From DAOVRD01 sp964605915 (GTDB lineage: Bacteria > Planctomycetota > Brocadiia > SM23-32), in the NCBI GenBank assembly GCA_964605915.1, contig CAZSET010000091.1:1-14660 (forward strand): a stretch of 14,660 bases of DNA. Direction: 5' to 3'. The notes below the pieces were generated by a model. It did not search any database and was not told where the DNA came from. It saw nothing but the letters and a program-made list of their open reading frames with translations. Shown one piece after another: positions 6,586-12,153 of the stretch. The position numbers and the translations under genes are program-made. Numbering within the stretch: position 1 is the stretch's first letter; each line of letters begins with the position of its first letter.

Positions 6586-8169
6586 TCACCTCGCCCTGAC
6601 GACGAAGACCCAGTCCTGCGTGTCGGGCGCCTCCAGCCGCACTGAGCCACGGGCCGGACCCGGCAGTTCCGGCGACTGGCCCGTGCGAGGGTCGTAGCGG
6701 GAGACGGAGTACTCCCCGTCGGCGAGCGTCAAGTCGGCGCCGTTCGCCCCCGCAACGTAGATCACGTATGTCGTCCCCGCCTCGGCCAGGCAGTAGGCGT
6801 AGCCGCCATCGGCCTCAACCAGTTCGTCATGCGGCTCCAGCCGCCACCACTCCAGGGCCGTGAAGAACCTGTGCAGATGGTCCAGGTCCGCAACTGCCAC
6901 CTTGTGCCGCGGGTCGTCCACCAGGAACGGCCCGACCTCCCTCCGGCCGCCGAAGTAGGTCGTGCCAAACCCCGTCACGAAGTATCCGCCTCCCATCGGA
7001 ATCACCCAGGACGCGCGGCGGAACGAATCGCGCGTGTGTGAGTTGGGCTTGTCCACGACGCCGTCGAAGTCCTGGTCCCGCAAGTAGTAGGCGTATTCGG
7101 CGTCGACGACGGGTTTGCCGTGCTTCCTGGCGTTGAGGATGAACGCGTGCAGGTCGTCTCGGTTCGCGTCCGTGGCTTCCTGTTTGTCGGGCGCGAAGTA
7201 CGCCTGCGCGTACTCGCCGAAGCTCATCCAGTCCTCGTCGCCGAATTCCTGGGACGAAATGTACGGCCCCGGGCCGGGATGGATCCCGATCATCCGGCCG
7301 TGCGGGTCGGTCTTGCGAATCTCCCGCCCGACGGCGCGGAACAGGTCCGCCCGGTCGACCATGTACTGCCACTCGCCTGCCACCAGGAAGACCACGGCAA
7401 AGGCGGAGTATCGCGCCACCACGTACCGCGCAAAGCGCAGGCGGGCCTCGTCGCTCGGCAGGGATCCCCAGTAGGGGTCGCCCATCCCGTACAGAACCAC
7501 CATGCCGCAGACAATGCCCCTGTCGTTGATGTGGTGCAAGCGGCGGTCCACTTCCTGGAGGAAGGCGGGGTTGATGATCTCCCGGCCGGCGTCCACGAAC
7601 AGGTCGCCGCCCTCGTTGCCGCCCGAGGCCAGTCCGCCGGTGCCGGCCAGTTCGGTGTGCATGTAGCTGAACCCCTGCTCGGCGCGAACGTCCACGTGAT
7701 GCATGGCGCTATCGTGATCGAGCTTCTTGGCGGGGTCAGTCTGGAAGACACGCCAGGCCTTGTCGCCGAAGAACCAAAACGGCGTGCCGTCCTGGTATTG
7801 GAAATGCAGCGGGTGGCCCGTCATGGGCTGGATGCTGCCGCGCAGGTTCGACTCCACGCACCGGAATGCGCCGCTCTGCCCGTTCAGGCCGGCGTCGGTG
7901 GAGCGCACAACATAGGACCACTCGCCCGTCACGTCGGGAGCAACACGGAGCCGCCAGACGGCCTGGCCGTCCCAGAACAGGGGGATCGTCCACTCCGCGC
8001 CGCCGGGCCGGCGGAGCGTCGCCGTGGCCGTCACGTCCCTGTACGGGTTGTCGTACGTGCCCGCATGGATGAAGCTCATCTCGAGAACGGCAAAGCGCGG
8101 GACATCCTCAGCGTAGACCAGGGAGGTCAACGCGGACACGACTGCCACGACCGGGGCGCCTTTCTTCAT
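6586..8169 (-). CDS. Secreted DUF5060/DUF4038 apiosidase-like glycoside hydrolase
   Basis: A 527-residue protein. The start is placed at the ATG at 8169-8167 because GGAGGGAG lies about 6 bases before it and a clean signal peptide follows: MKK, a hydrophobic stretch, then VYA|EDV with likely cleavage after A20. The frame stays open upstream but reads as noncoding DNA. Residues about 25-105 form a DUF5060 Ig-like domain (FWDGQAVWRLRVAPDVTGEWSY region). Residues about 110-440 form the DUF4038 TIM barrel with DGTPFWFFGDKAWRVF, VAGEWQYM (candidate catalytic E266) and KPVVDAEYAYY (candidate E358). The C-terminal ~85 residues resemble the collagen-binding-like beta domain common in this family. Known relatives cleave plant polysaccharide side chains, so an extracytoplasmic role is expected. 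The substrate is not determined. Confidence 0.88.
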   Translation of the reverse strand: MKKGAPVVAVVSALTSLVYAEDVPRFAVLEMSFIHAGTYDNPYRDVTATATLRRPGGAEWTIPLFWDGQAVWRLRVAPDVTGEWSYVVRSTDAGLNGQSGAFRCVESNLRGSIQPMTGHPLHFQYQDGTPFWFFGDKAWRVFQTDPAKKLDHDSAMHHVDVRAEQGFSYMHTELAGTGGLASGGNEGGDLFVDAGREIINPAFLQEVDRRLHHINDRGIVCGMVVLYGMGDPYWGSLPSDEARLRFARYVVARYSAFAVVFLVAGEWQYMVDRADLFRAVGREIRKTDPHGRMIGIHPGPGPYISSQEFGDEDWMSFGEYAQAYFAPDKQEATDANRDDLHAFILNARKHGKPVVDAEYAYYLRDQDFDGVVDKPNSHTRDSFRRASWVIPMGGGYFVTGFGTTYFGGRREVGPFLVDDPRHKVAVADLDHLHRFFTALEWWRLEPHDELVEADGGYAYCLAEAGTTYVIYVAGANGADLTLADGEYSVSRYDPRTGQSPELPGPARGSVRLEAPDTQDWVFVVRAR

Positions 8170-8422
8170 GGGTCTCCCTCCCGCTGGATCGCGATCCAGG
8201 CTGGCAAAGTGCGGAACATTGTAACAGACACCAGGCCGCCTTGCGCTGAGCGCGCTCACGTGCGCGGCGGGGCATGTCCCGTTGAACGCCTCCACCAGGA
8301 CAGGTAGACTGGCGGCGTAGGCGGACGCCCGCTCCGACGGATGCCCATACGGAGAATCACCATGCGGGCGCCCGCCGCCTTTGCTCGGGAGCGGGGCCAT
8401 GCCCCGCAGGGAGGAGCTTGCG
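8170..8422. promoter_or_regulatory. Divergent intergenic region between the DUF4038 and RraA-like genes
   Basis: A 253-bp gap between two divergent genes, so it must hold promoters for both; no convincing -35/-10 pair is readable in this GC-rich stretch. Two structures are clear: a 12-bp palindrome GCGGGCGCCCGC (8364-8375) and a perfect 7-bp hairpin GCGGGGC-CAT-GCCCCGC (8391-8407). The hairpin sits directly before the AGGGAGGAG ribosome-binding site (about 8408-8416) of the RraA-like gene, where it could affect translation or mRNA stability. No other gene is seen in this stretch. Confidence 0.5.
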
Positions 8423-9151
8423 ATGACCGCCCGGGAACGGAAAGCCTTGCTGGAGCAGTGCCGCGGCATTCGCGTCACCGACTGGCACGACGCAACGGAC
8501 ACGCTGGGGCTGTTCGACCGTGGCCTCATGAGTCCGCACATACGCCCGCTGTGGCGCGACGTCGAGAGCTTCGCGCACTGCATAGTGGGCTTCGCCTTCA
8601 CCGTGCGCGCAATTCCATCCGACCGAACCATCGTCGCACGCGACCCGGATGATTTCCGAAAGCAGGAGCGGGCCTGGTACGGGGGCGAGCTGAAGTGGTC
8701 GGCCGAATTGCAGGAAGGCGAGCTGATCGTGGTCGACGCCACCAATACCAGGGACTGCGGTTTCGTCGGTTCGTGGAACTCGATGGACTGGATGACGCGT
8801 GGCGCCGTGGGAGTCGTGACGAGCGGCGGTGCCCGGGACACGGACGAGCTCATCAAGCAAAAGGTGCCCGTCTACCATGCGGAGTTCGGGCGAGGCATCA
8901 GTCCCGGCCGGGTCGAGGTGGACTCCTACGGACAGCCCGTCGAATGCGGCGGCGTGTACGTGAAGCCGGGTGACCTGGTCATTGCCGACGGGGACGGCGT
9001 CATTGTCATACCGGCCGACGTCATCGACCGGGCATTCCCCATCGCGAAGGCAATCCAGCAGAAGGACCAGGTAGGACGGGCGCAGCTCTACGAGCGGCTC
9101 GGCATTGCGCCTGACGCCACGCTCGGCGAGGCCAGGGGGGAAAGCGCCTGA
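8423..9151 (+). CDS. RraA family protein (HMG/CHA aldolase-like)
   Basis: A 242-residue RraA-like protein. The fold is shared by class II 4-hydroxy-4-methyl-2-oxoglutarate/CHA aldolases, oxaloacetate decarboxylases and the RNase E inhibitor RraA. I chose ATG 8423 because AGGGAGGAG lies 6 bases upstream; in-frame TTG 8381 and ATG 8399 lie in the hairpin region. VTDWHDATDTLG (18-29) matches the family's N-terminal SDALD-like helix. VTSGGARDTDEL (132-143) holds the conserved Arg138-Asp139 that bind substrate and metal, with the RDxxE pattern seen in aldolases. ADGDGVIVIP (188-197) is the signature near the C-terminus. The aldolase-type motif and the catabolic neighbourhood favour a pyruvate or oxo-acid aldolase/decarboxylase over RNase E regulation. 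Its last ~80 bp recur, diverged, at 10781. Confidence 0.87.
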   Translation: MTARERKALLEQCRGIRVTDWHDATDTLGLFDRGLMSPHIRPLWRDVESFAHCIVGFAFTVRAIPSDRTIVARDPDDFRKQERAWYGGELKWSAELQEGELIVVDATNTRDCGFVGSWNSMDWMTRGAVGVVTSGGARDTDELIKQKVPVYHAEFGRGISPGRVEVDSYGQPVECGGVYVKPGDLVIADGDGVIVIPADVIDRAFPIAKAIQQKDQVGRAQLYERLGIAPDATLGEARGESA

Positions 9152-9180
9152 GCCGTCAGCGCCGATGGCCTGCTGGTGGG

Positions 9181-9311
9181 AGCGACTTCCACCTCGCTGC
9201 GGCGAGATTCCTCGCCCCCCTTGCGCCCGCCGAGGGATCTCCGGTGCGGCGAGGGCGGCGGCGGTTGGAGCGGCGAGATTCCTCCGCGCCCGGTGGCGCG
9301 TTCGGAATGAC
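9181..9311. repeat. Partial, rearranged repeat element (E2) entering the assembly gap
   Basis: The right half is intact: an inner GGCGAGATTCC, a hairpin CGCGCC-CGGT-GGCGCG at 9285-9300, and the right end TTCGGAATGAC touching the first N. The left terminal repeat is not recognisable. Instead, near 9200-9240, there is a second GCGGCGAGATTCCTC followed by CGAGGGATCTCCGG, as if an earlier copy was shortened by deletion. Confidence 0.65.
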
Positions 9312-9411
9312 NNNNNNNNNNNNNNNNNNNNNNNNNNNNNNNNNNNNNNNNNNNNNNNNNNNNNNNNNNNNNNNNNNNNNNNNNNNNNNNNNNNNNNNNN
9401 NNNNNNNNNNN
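9312..9411. other. Assembly gap, 100 N
   Basis: A run of exactly 100 N, the conventional placeholder for a gap of unknown size. The 55 bases before it (9257-9311) and the 55 after it (9412-9466) are identical, so the gap lies where the assembler could not resolve two or more copies of the repeat. True length and content are unknown. Confidence 0.95.
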
Positions 9412-9509
9412 GGCGGCGGTTGGAGCGGCGAGATTCCTCCGCGCCCGGTGGCGCGTTCGGAATGACGTGGGGTGCGGCGAGACTCGGCATGACACAGGGC
9501 GTGGCGCTT
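9412..9509. repeat. Right half of element E3 plus two 27-bp units
   Basis: It starts after the gap with the inner part of an element: the hairpin CGCGCC-CGGT-GGCGCG at 9440-9455, then the right end TTCGGAATGAC. Two 27-bp units follow at 9456-9482 and 9483-9509, each opening with YTCGGMATGAC. The string CCCACCC (9510-9516) then separates the ladder from the next full element. Confidence 0.75.
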
Positions 9510-9516
9510 CCCACCC

Positions 9517-9647
9517 CTTGTCATCCCGAGGAGGCCGTCCCGCAGGTGCGGGACGGCACGACGAGGGATCTCCGGTGCGGGGAGGGCGGCGACGGTTGGA
9601 GCGGCGAGATTCCTCCCCCGCCTTTCGGCGGGACTCGGAATGACAAG
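9517..9647. repeat. Full-length repeat element E4
   Basis: 131 bp with 14-bp terminal inverted repeats, CTTGTCATCCCGAG and CTCGGAATGACAAG (one mismatch). Hairpin 1 at 9534-9557 has perfect 11-bp arms GCCGTCCCGCA / TGCGGGACGGC. A G-rich middle follows, flanked by ATCTCC and GGCGAGATTCC. Hairpin 2 at 9617-9632 is CCCGCC-TTTC-GGCGGG. It is a direct relative of E5 and E6 and shares the preceding GCGCTTCCCACCC junction with E5. Confidence 0.85.
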
Positions 9648-9714
9648 AGGCAGGGCGCGACTCGGAATGACACAAAGTGGAGGGGCGCGGGAATGACAAC
9701 CGACGAGGCGGGCT
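9634..9714. repeat. 27-bp right-end ladder after E4
   Basis: Units at 9634-9660 (overlapping the right end of E4) and 9661-9687 each start CTCGGAATGACA. A degenerate third unit starts at about 9688 with CGGGAATGACA. The ladder fades into the leader of the GIY-YIG gene; 9715-9748 holds only a weak AAGGGG ribosome-binding candidate. Confidence 0.7.
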
Positions 9715-9748
9715 GGGTCGGAACGGCTCTGCGTAAGGGGCCGTAAGT

Positions 9749-10036
9749 ATGAAAGAGTACTACGTCTACATCATGACCAACCGGTCCGGCACCCTGTACA
9801 CCGGCGTCACAGGCGACCTGGAAGCTCGCGTCCATCAGCACAAGCAGAAGCTTGTTCCCGGATTCACGAGCAGATACAACATCACCCGACTGGTATACTT
9901 TGAGAGCACGACGGACGTCCACGCGGCACTTGCGCGCGAGAAAGAGATCAAGGCATGGCGAAGGGATAAGAAGACGAAGCTGATCGAATCGGCAAACCCA
10001 GACTGGCGCGACTTGAGCGACGGATGGTACCAGTGA
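9749..10036 (+). CDS. Small GIY-YIG nuclease-domain protein (UPF0213/YhbQ type)
   Basis: A 95-residue single-domain GIY-YIG endonuclease, the usual size for the UPF0213 group. The YVYI (5-8) and LYTG (16-19) strings are the two halves of the GIY-YIG motif. R27 and H31 (DLEARVHQH) and E64 (AREKEIKAW) fit the catalytic Arg/His/Glu positions, and ESANPDWRDL closes the domain. ATG 9749 has only a weak AAGGGG upstream. By hand count over 9841-10020, GC is about 55%, clearly below the neighbouring genes. The gene sits between the ladder of element E4 and the right half of another element, so it looks like the only protein gene of the repeat island. From memory, similar genes in other bacteria are often flanked by TCATTCCGAG-type repeats. 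Related nucleases cut branched or hairpin DNA; a role in moving or multiplying the repeats is inference. Confidence 0.88.
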   Translation: MKEYYVYIMTNRSGTLYTGVTGDLEARVHQHKQKLVPGFTSRYNITRLVYFESTTDVHAALAREKEIKAWRRDKKTKLIESANPDWRDLSDGWYQ

Positions 10037-10067
10037 GCGCGCCGGTATTGTTGATAGGGGCTCAGAA

Positions 10068-10133
10068 CGGCGAGATTCCCGCCGGTAGGCGGGTGAACCT
10101 CGGCCGTATGACGGCGGCACTCGGCATGACAAG
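10068..10133. repeat. Right half of an element downstream of the GIY-YIG gene
   Basis: It begins with the inner CGGCGAGATTCC and contains the hairpin CCCGCC-GGTA-GGCGGG (10078-10093). A second small hairpin GCCGT-ATG-ACGGC (10103-10115) follows, and it ends with the right repeat CTCGGCATGACAAG. No matching left half lies next to it, so the GIY-YIG gene may occupy the middle of a split, autonomous version of the element. Confidence 0.7.
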
Positions 10134-10200
10134 AGGCAGGGCGGGCCTCGGAATGACATGAGGCAAAGCGGGACTCGGTATGACAAAGGGCACGGCGCTT
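10120..10200. repeat. Three 27-bp right-end units
   Basis: Three units of exactly 27 bp (10120, 10147, 10174), each starting CTCGGNATGACA. Between the CTCGG cores the spacer sequence varies, but the length does not. CCCACCC at 10201-10207 then leads directly into the next full element. Confidence 0.85.
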
Positions 10201-10207
10201 CCCACCC

Positions 10208-10336
10208 CTTGTCATCCCGAGGAGGCCGTCCCGCAGGTGCGGGACGGCACGACGAGGGAACTCCGGGGCGAGGAGGGCGGCGGCGGGTGGAGCGGCGAGA
10301 TTCCTCCGCGCCCGGTGGCGCGTTCGGAATGACAAG
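10208..10336. repeat. Full-length repeat element E5
   Basis: 129 bp. The left end is CTTGTCATCCCGAG and the right end TTCGGAATGACAAG. Hairpin 1 has the same 11-bp arms as E4. Hairpin 2 at 10307-10322 is CGCGCC-CGGT-GGCGCG. Otherwise it differs from E4 by scattered substitutions and a few-base length change in the G-rich middle. Confidence 0.87.
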
Positions 10337-10403
10337 AGGCAGGGCGCGACTCGGAATGACAGGGGGCGCGGCGGGATTCGGAACGGCATAAGGCTGCGCG
10401 CTT
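10323..10403. repeat. Three 27-bp right-end units after E5
   Basis: Units start at 10323 (overlapping the right end of E5), 10350 and 10377, each exactly 27 bp. The third has decayed to TTCGGAACGGCA. As elsewhere, GCGCTT ends the last unit, followed by a 7-base GCCACCC junction. Confidence 0.85.
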
Positions 10404-10412
10404 GCCACCCTC

Positions 10413-10565
10413 TGTCATCCCGACGAGGCTGCAGGGCGGTAGCCGCTGAGGGTCTCGCCTTCTTGCCATCCCAACGAGGCTGCAGGGCGGTAGCCGCTGA
10501 GGGTCTCCCCTTCTTGTCATCCCGACGAGGCCGCAGGGCGGTAGCCGCGGACGGACTCCCCTTCT
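10413..10565. repeat. Three 51-bp tandem left-end repeats
   Basis: Three head-to-tail units start at 10413, 10464 and 10515, each 51 bp, and a fourth start at 10566 is the left end of element E6. Each begins TGTCATCCCGACGAGG or a close variant and contains GGCTGC-AGGGCG-GTAGCC, which can form a 6-bp RNA stem with one G-U pair. Each ends near TCTCCCCTTCT. They correspond to the left terminal repeat, hairpin 1 and the ATCTCC box without the rest of the element. Confidence 0.88.
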
Positions 10566-10693
10566 TGTCATCCCGAGGAGGCCGTCCCGCAGGTGCGGGA
10601 TGGCACGACGAGGGAACTCCGGGGCGGGGAGGGCGGCAGCAGGTGGAGCGGCGAGATTCCTCGTTCGGCGTGCGCCGAACTCGGAATGACAAG
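10564..10693. repeat. Full-length repeat element E6
   Basis: 130 bp with perfect-to-one-mismatch 14-bp ends CTTGTCATCCCGAG / CTCGGAATGACAAG. Hairpin 1 matches E4 and E5 with one change that turns a G-C pair into a G-T (G-U in RNA) pair. Hairpin 2 at 10663-10680 is a different sequence, GTTCGGCG/CGCCGAAC, but again perfectly self-complementary. Confidence 0.87.
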
Positions 10694-10780
10694 AGGCAGG
10701 GCGGCACTTGGAATGACGTAAGGCGGCGCAGGACTCGGAATGACGTAAGGCAGGGGGGATTCGGCATGACGCAAGGTGGG
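10680..10780. repeat. Four 27-bp right-end units after E6
   Basis: Units start at 10680 (overlapping the right end of E6), 10707, 10734 and 10760. The third is 26 bp and the others 27. The last unit runs straight into the RraA-tail fragment at 10781, making a sharp junction. Confidence 0.85.
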
Positions 10781-10873
10781 GTCGGACGGGCGAGCTCTAC
10801 GAGCGACTCGGCATTGCGCCTGACGTCACGCTCGGCGAGGGCAGGAGAGAAAGCACCTGAGCCGTCAGAGCCG
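10781..10873 (+). pseudogene. Duplicated 3' tail of the RraA-like gene
   Basis: About 93 bp align to 9071-9163, the end of the RraA-like gene plus its stop and the following GCCGTCAG. I count about 8 substitutions and one deleted base (CGCAGCTC versus CGAGCTC). After that 1-bp deletion the frame still reads YERLGIAPD and ends in TGA at 10858-10860. No start codon or body is present, since the upstream side is the last 27-bp repeat unit. It is either what is left of a second rraA-like gene after the repeats replaced its body, or a copied segment. It is not a working gene. Confidence 0.85.
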
Positions 10874-10894
10874 CCCCGGCGCCGTCAACCGACC

Positions 10895-12049
10895 TCAGCG
10901 CTCCAGCGGCACCCAGGCCGACCCGTTCCGGACAGACTCGAGGGCCGCGAACGTGAACTGCATCGCGCGCAGGCCGTCGCGCACCGTCGGGCAGTTGTAG
11001 TTCTCGATCTCCATCGGGCGGCCGCTTGCATGGGCCCGGACGGCCTCGTAAGCGCCCCGATAGATGTTCCCGAACGCTTCCAGGAACCCCTCCGGGTGGG
11101 CGGGCCAGGCACGCAGGAGCTTCTGCACGGGCTCGGCCAGCTCGTGCCCCCGCCACACGATCCGGTCGCGTACGCCGCCGCGGGTCACCCGCATGACCTC
11201 CGGACGGTTCTGATGCCATTCCAGCGCCCCCTCGGTGGCGTAGAGCCGGAAGTTCAGCTCGTTTGACTCGCCGGGCGCCATCTGGCTGCACGTAAGCGTC
11301 CCCTTCGCGCCACTCGCCATGCGCAGCAGCATGGCGGCGTCCTTCGGCACCAGGGCGCGGCCCGTCATGTCGGTCAGGTCGCACGAGAGCTCGACCACGC
11401 GATCGCCGGTGACGAACTCCAGCAGGTTGAAGGTATGCGTGCCGATGTCGGCGATCGTGCCTCCGGCACCCACCTGCTCGGGGTCGTCGAGCCAGCTCTT
11501 CGGCTCAGCTCGAGGGGCGAACCGGATGCGGTTGCCGCCCTGGAGATACTCGACGATGAAGCGCGAGAGCTCGCCAAGCTCGCCGGCCGTCATCATGTGC
11601 CGGGCCTGGCGCACCAGAAGGTTGCCGGTGTAGTTGTGCGTCAGGCAGAAGACCAGCCCCGTCGCCTCGACGATCCTCACCAGCTCCTTCGCGTGCTCGA
11701 GCGTGCACGTCATCGGCTTATCACAGATGACGTGGAAGCCGTGCTCCAGGAACGTCTTGCTAATGGGGAAGTGGAAGGAGTTGCGGGTGACGATGCTGAC
11801 GACGTCGATGCGCTCGTCCTCGGGCAGGGCGGCTTCGGCCTCGGCCATCTGCTGGTAAGATCGGTAGCAACGCTCGGGCTCCACGTAGAGCTCGCGGCCG
11901 ATGCGGCGGCACGTTTCGTAATCGCGGCTGAAGCAGCCGGCCACGAACTCCGCCTCGTTGTCCATCACGGCGGCGACGCGATGTGCCACGCCGATGCCGC
12001 GCCCGCCGCCGACCATCCCCAGTCTCAGTTTGCGTTCGTACACGTCCAT
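10895..12049 (-). CDS. Gfo/Idh/MocA family oxidoreductase
   Basis: A complete 384-residue NAD(P)-dependent dehydrogenase. Start ATG at 12049-12047 follows TTGGAG on the - strand about 9 bases away; the frame is open further upstream but reads as noncoding. GMVGGGRGIG (11-20) is the Rossmann motif. CDKPMTCTLEHAKEL (109-123) contains the catalytic-lysine motif DKP (K111), and THNYTGN (137-143) and GGTIADIGTHTFNLLEF (196-212, Asp201/His205) are the expected substrate-side elements. It is cytoplasmic, with no signal peptide. The heparinase-type lyase lies 104 bp upstream on the same strand, so the two may be co-transcribed, with this enzyme oxidising a released sugar. The stop is 21 bp from the RraA-tail remnant, which is convergent. 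Substrate unknown. Confidence 0.92.
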   Translation of the reverse strand: MDVYERKLRLGMVGGGRGIGVAHRVAAVMDNEAEFVAGCFSRDYETCRRIGRELYVEPERCYRSYQQMAEAEAALPEDERIDVVSIVTRNSFHFPISKTFLEHGFHVICDKPMTCTLEHAKELVRIVEATGLVFCLTHNYTGNLLVRQARHMMTAGELGELSRFIVEYLQGGNRIRFAPRAEPKSWLDDPEQVGAGGTIADIGTHTFNLLEFVTGDRVVELSCDLTDMTGRALVPKDAAMLLRMASGAKGTLTCSQMAPGESNELNFRLYATEGALEWHQNRPEVMRVTRGGVRDRIVWRGHELAEPVQKLLRAWPAHPEGFLEAFGNIYRGAYEAVRAHASGRPMEIENYNCPTVRDGLRAMQFTFAALESVRNGSAWVPLER

Positions 12050-12153
12050 GACATGCGCTCCAATCGGCACGCGCGACTGCGGTGCTTCACTGCGGGGAAC
12101 GAATGTAGTGCCTTGGCGCGCCAGAGTCAACGCCGCAGCGGAACGCGCACCGC
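12050..12153. other. Short intergenic gap
   Basis: 104 bp between two - strand genes. No terminator hairpin with a T-tract, no repeat element and no convincing promoter can be read. The only specific element is the ribosome-binding GGAG for the downstream oxidoreductase near its left side. Confidence 0.4.

Noticed and set aside
7120..8307. 395-codon + strand frame opposite the DUF4038 gene
   Set aside because: A GC-rich shadow frame; the - strand product has a signal peptide and recognisable domains while this one has none.
8170..8856. N-terminal extension of the DUF4038 protein to 756 residues
   Set aside because: The open frame upstream of 8169 crosses the divergent promoter region and the RraA-like gene. 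The ATG at 8169 has a strong ribosome-binding site and a signal peptide directly after it.
8357..9514. Long - strand reading frame across the RraA-like gene, the gap and repeats
   Set aside because: It runs through the N block and encodes repeat-derived Arg/Ser/Pro-rich sequence antisense to a clear gene; no family resemblance.
9521..10408. Long - strand reading frame across E4, the GIY-YIG gene and E5, and a similar one at 9835-10767
   Set aside because: The translation is recurring CHSESR/RHRARRNLA-like text from the repeats themselves and is antisense to the GIY-YIG gene; no ribosome-binding site and no domain.
10413..10780. Possible CRISPR array
   Set aside because: The 51-bp and 27-bp units are tandem with no unique spacers between constant repeats, the units are degenerate, and no cas gene is nearby. 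They are copies of element ends.
10463..11266. 267-codon + strand frame from the repeats into the oxidoreductase gene
   Set aside because: Its first third is translated repeat sequence and the rest is antisense to a well-supported gene.
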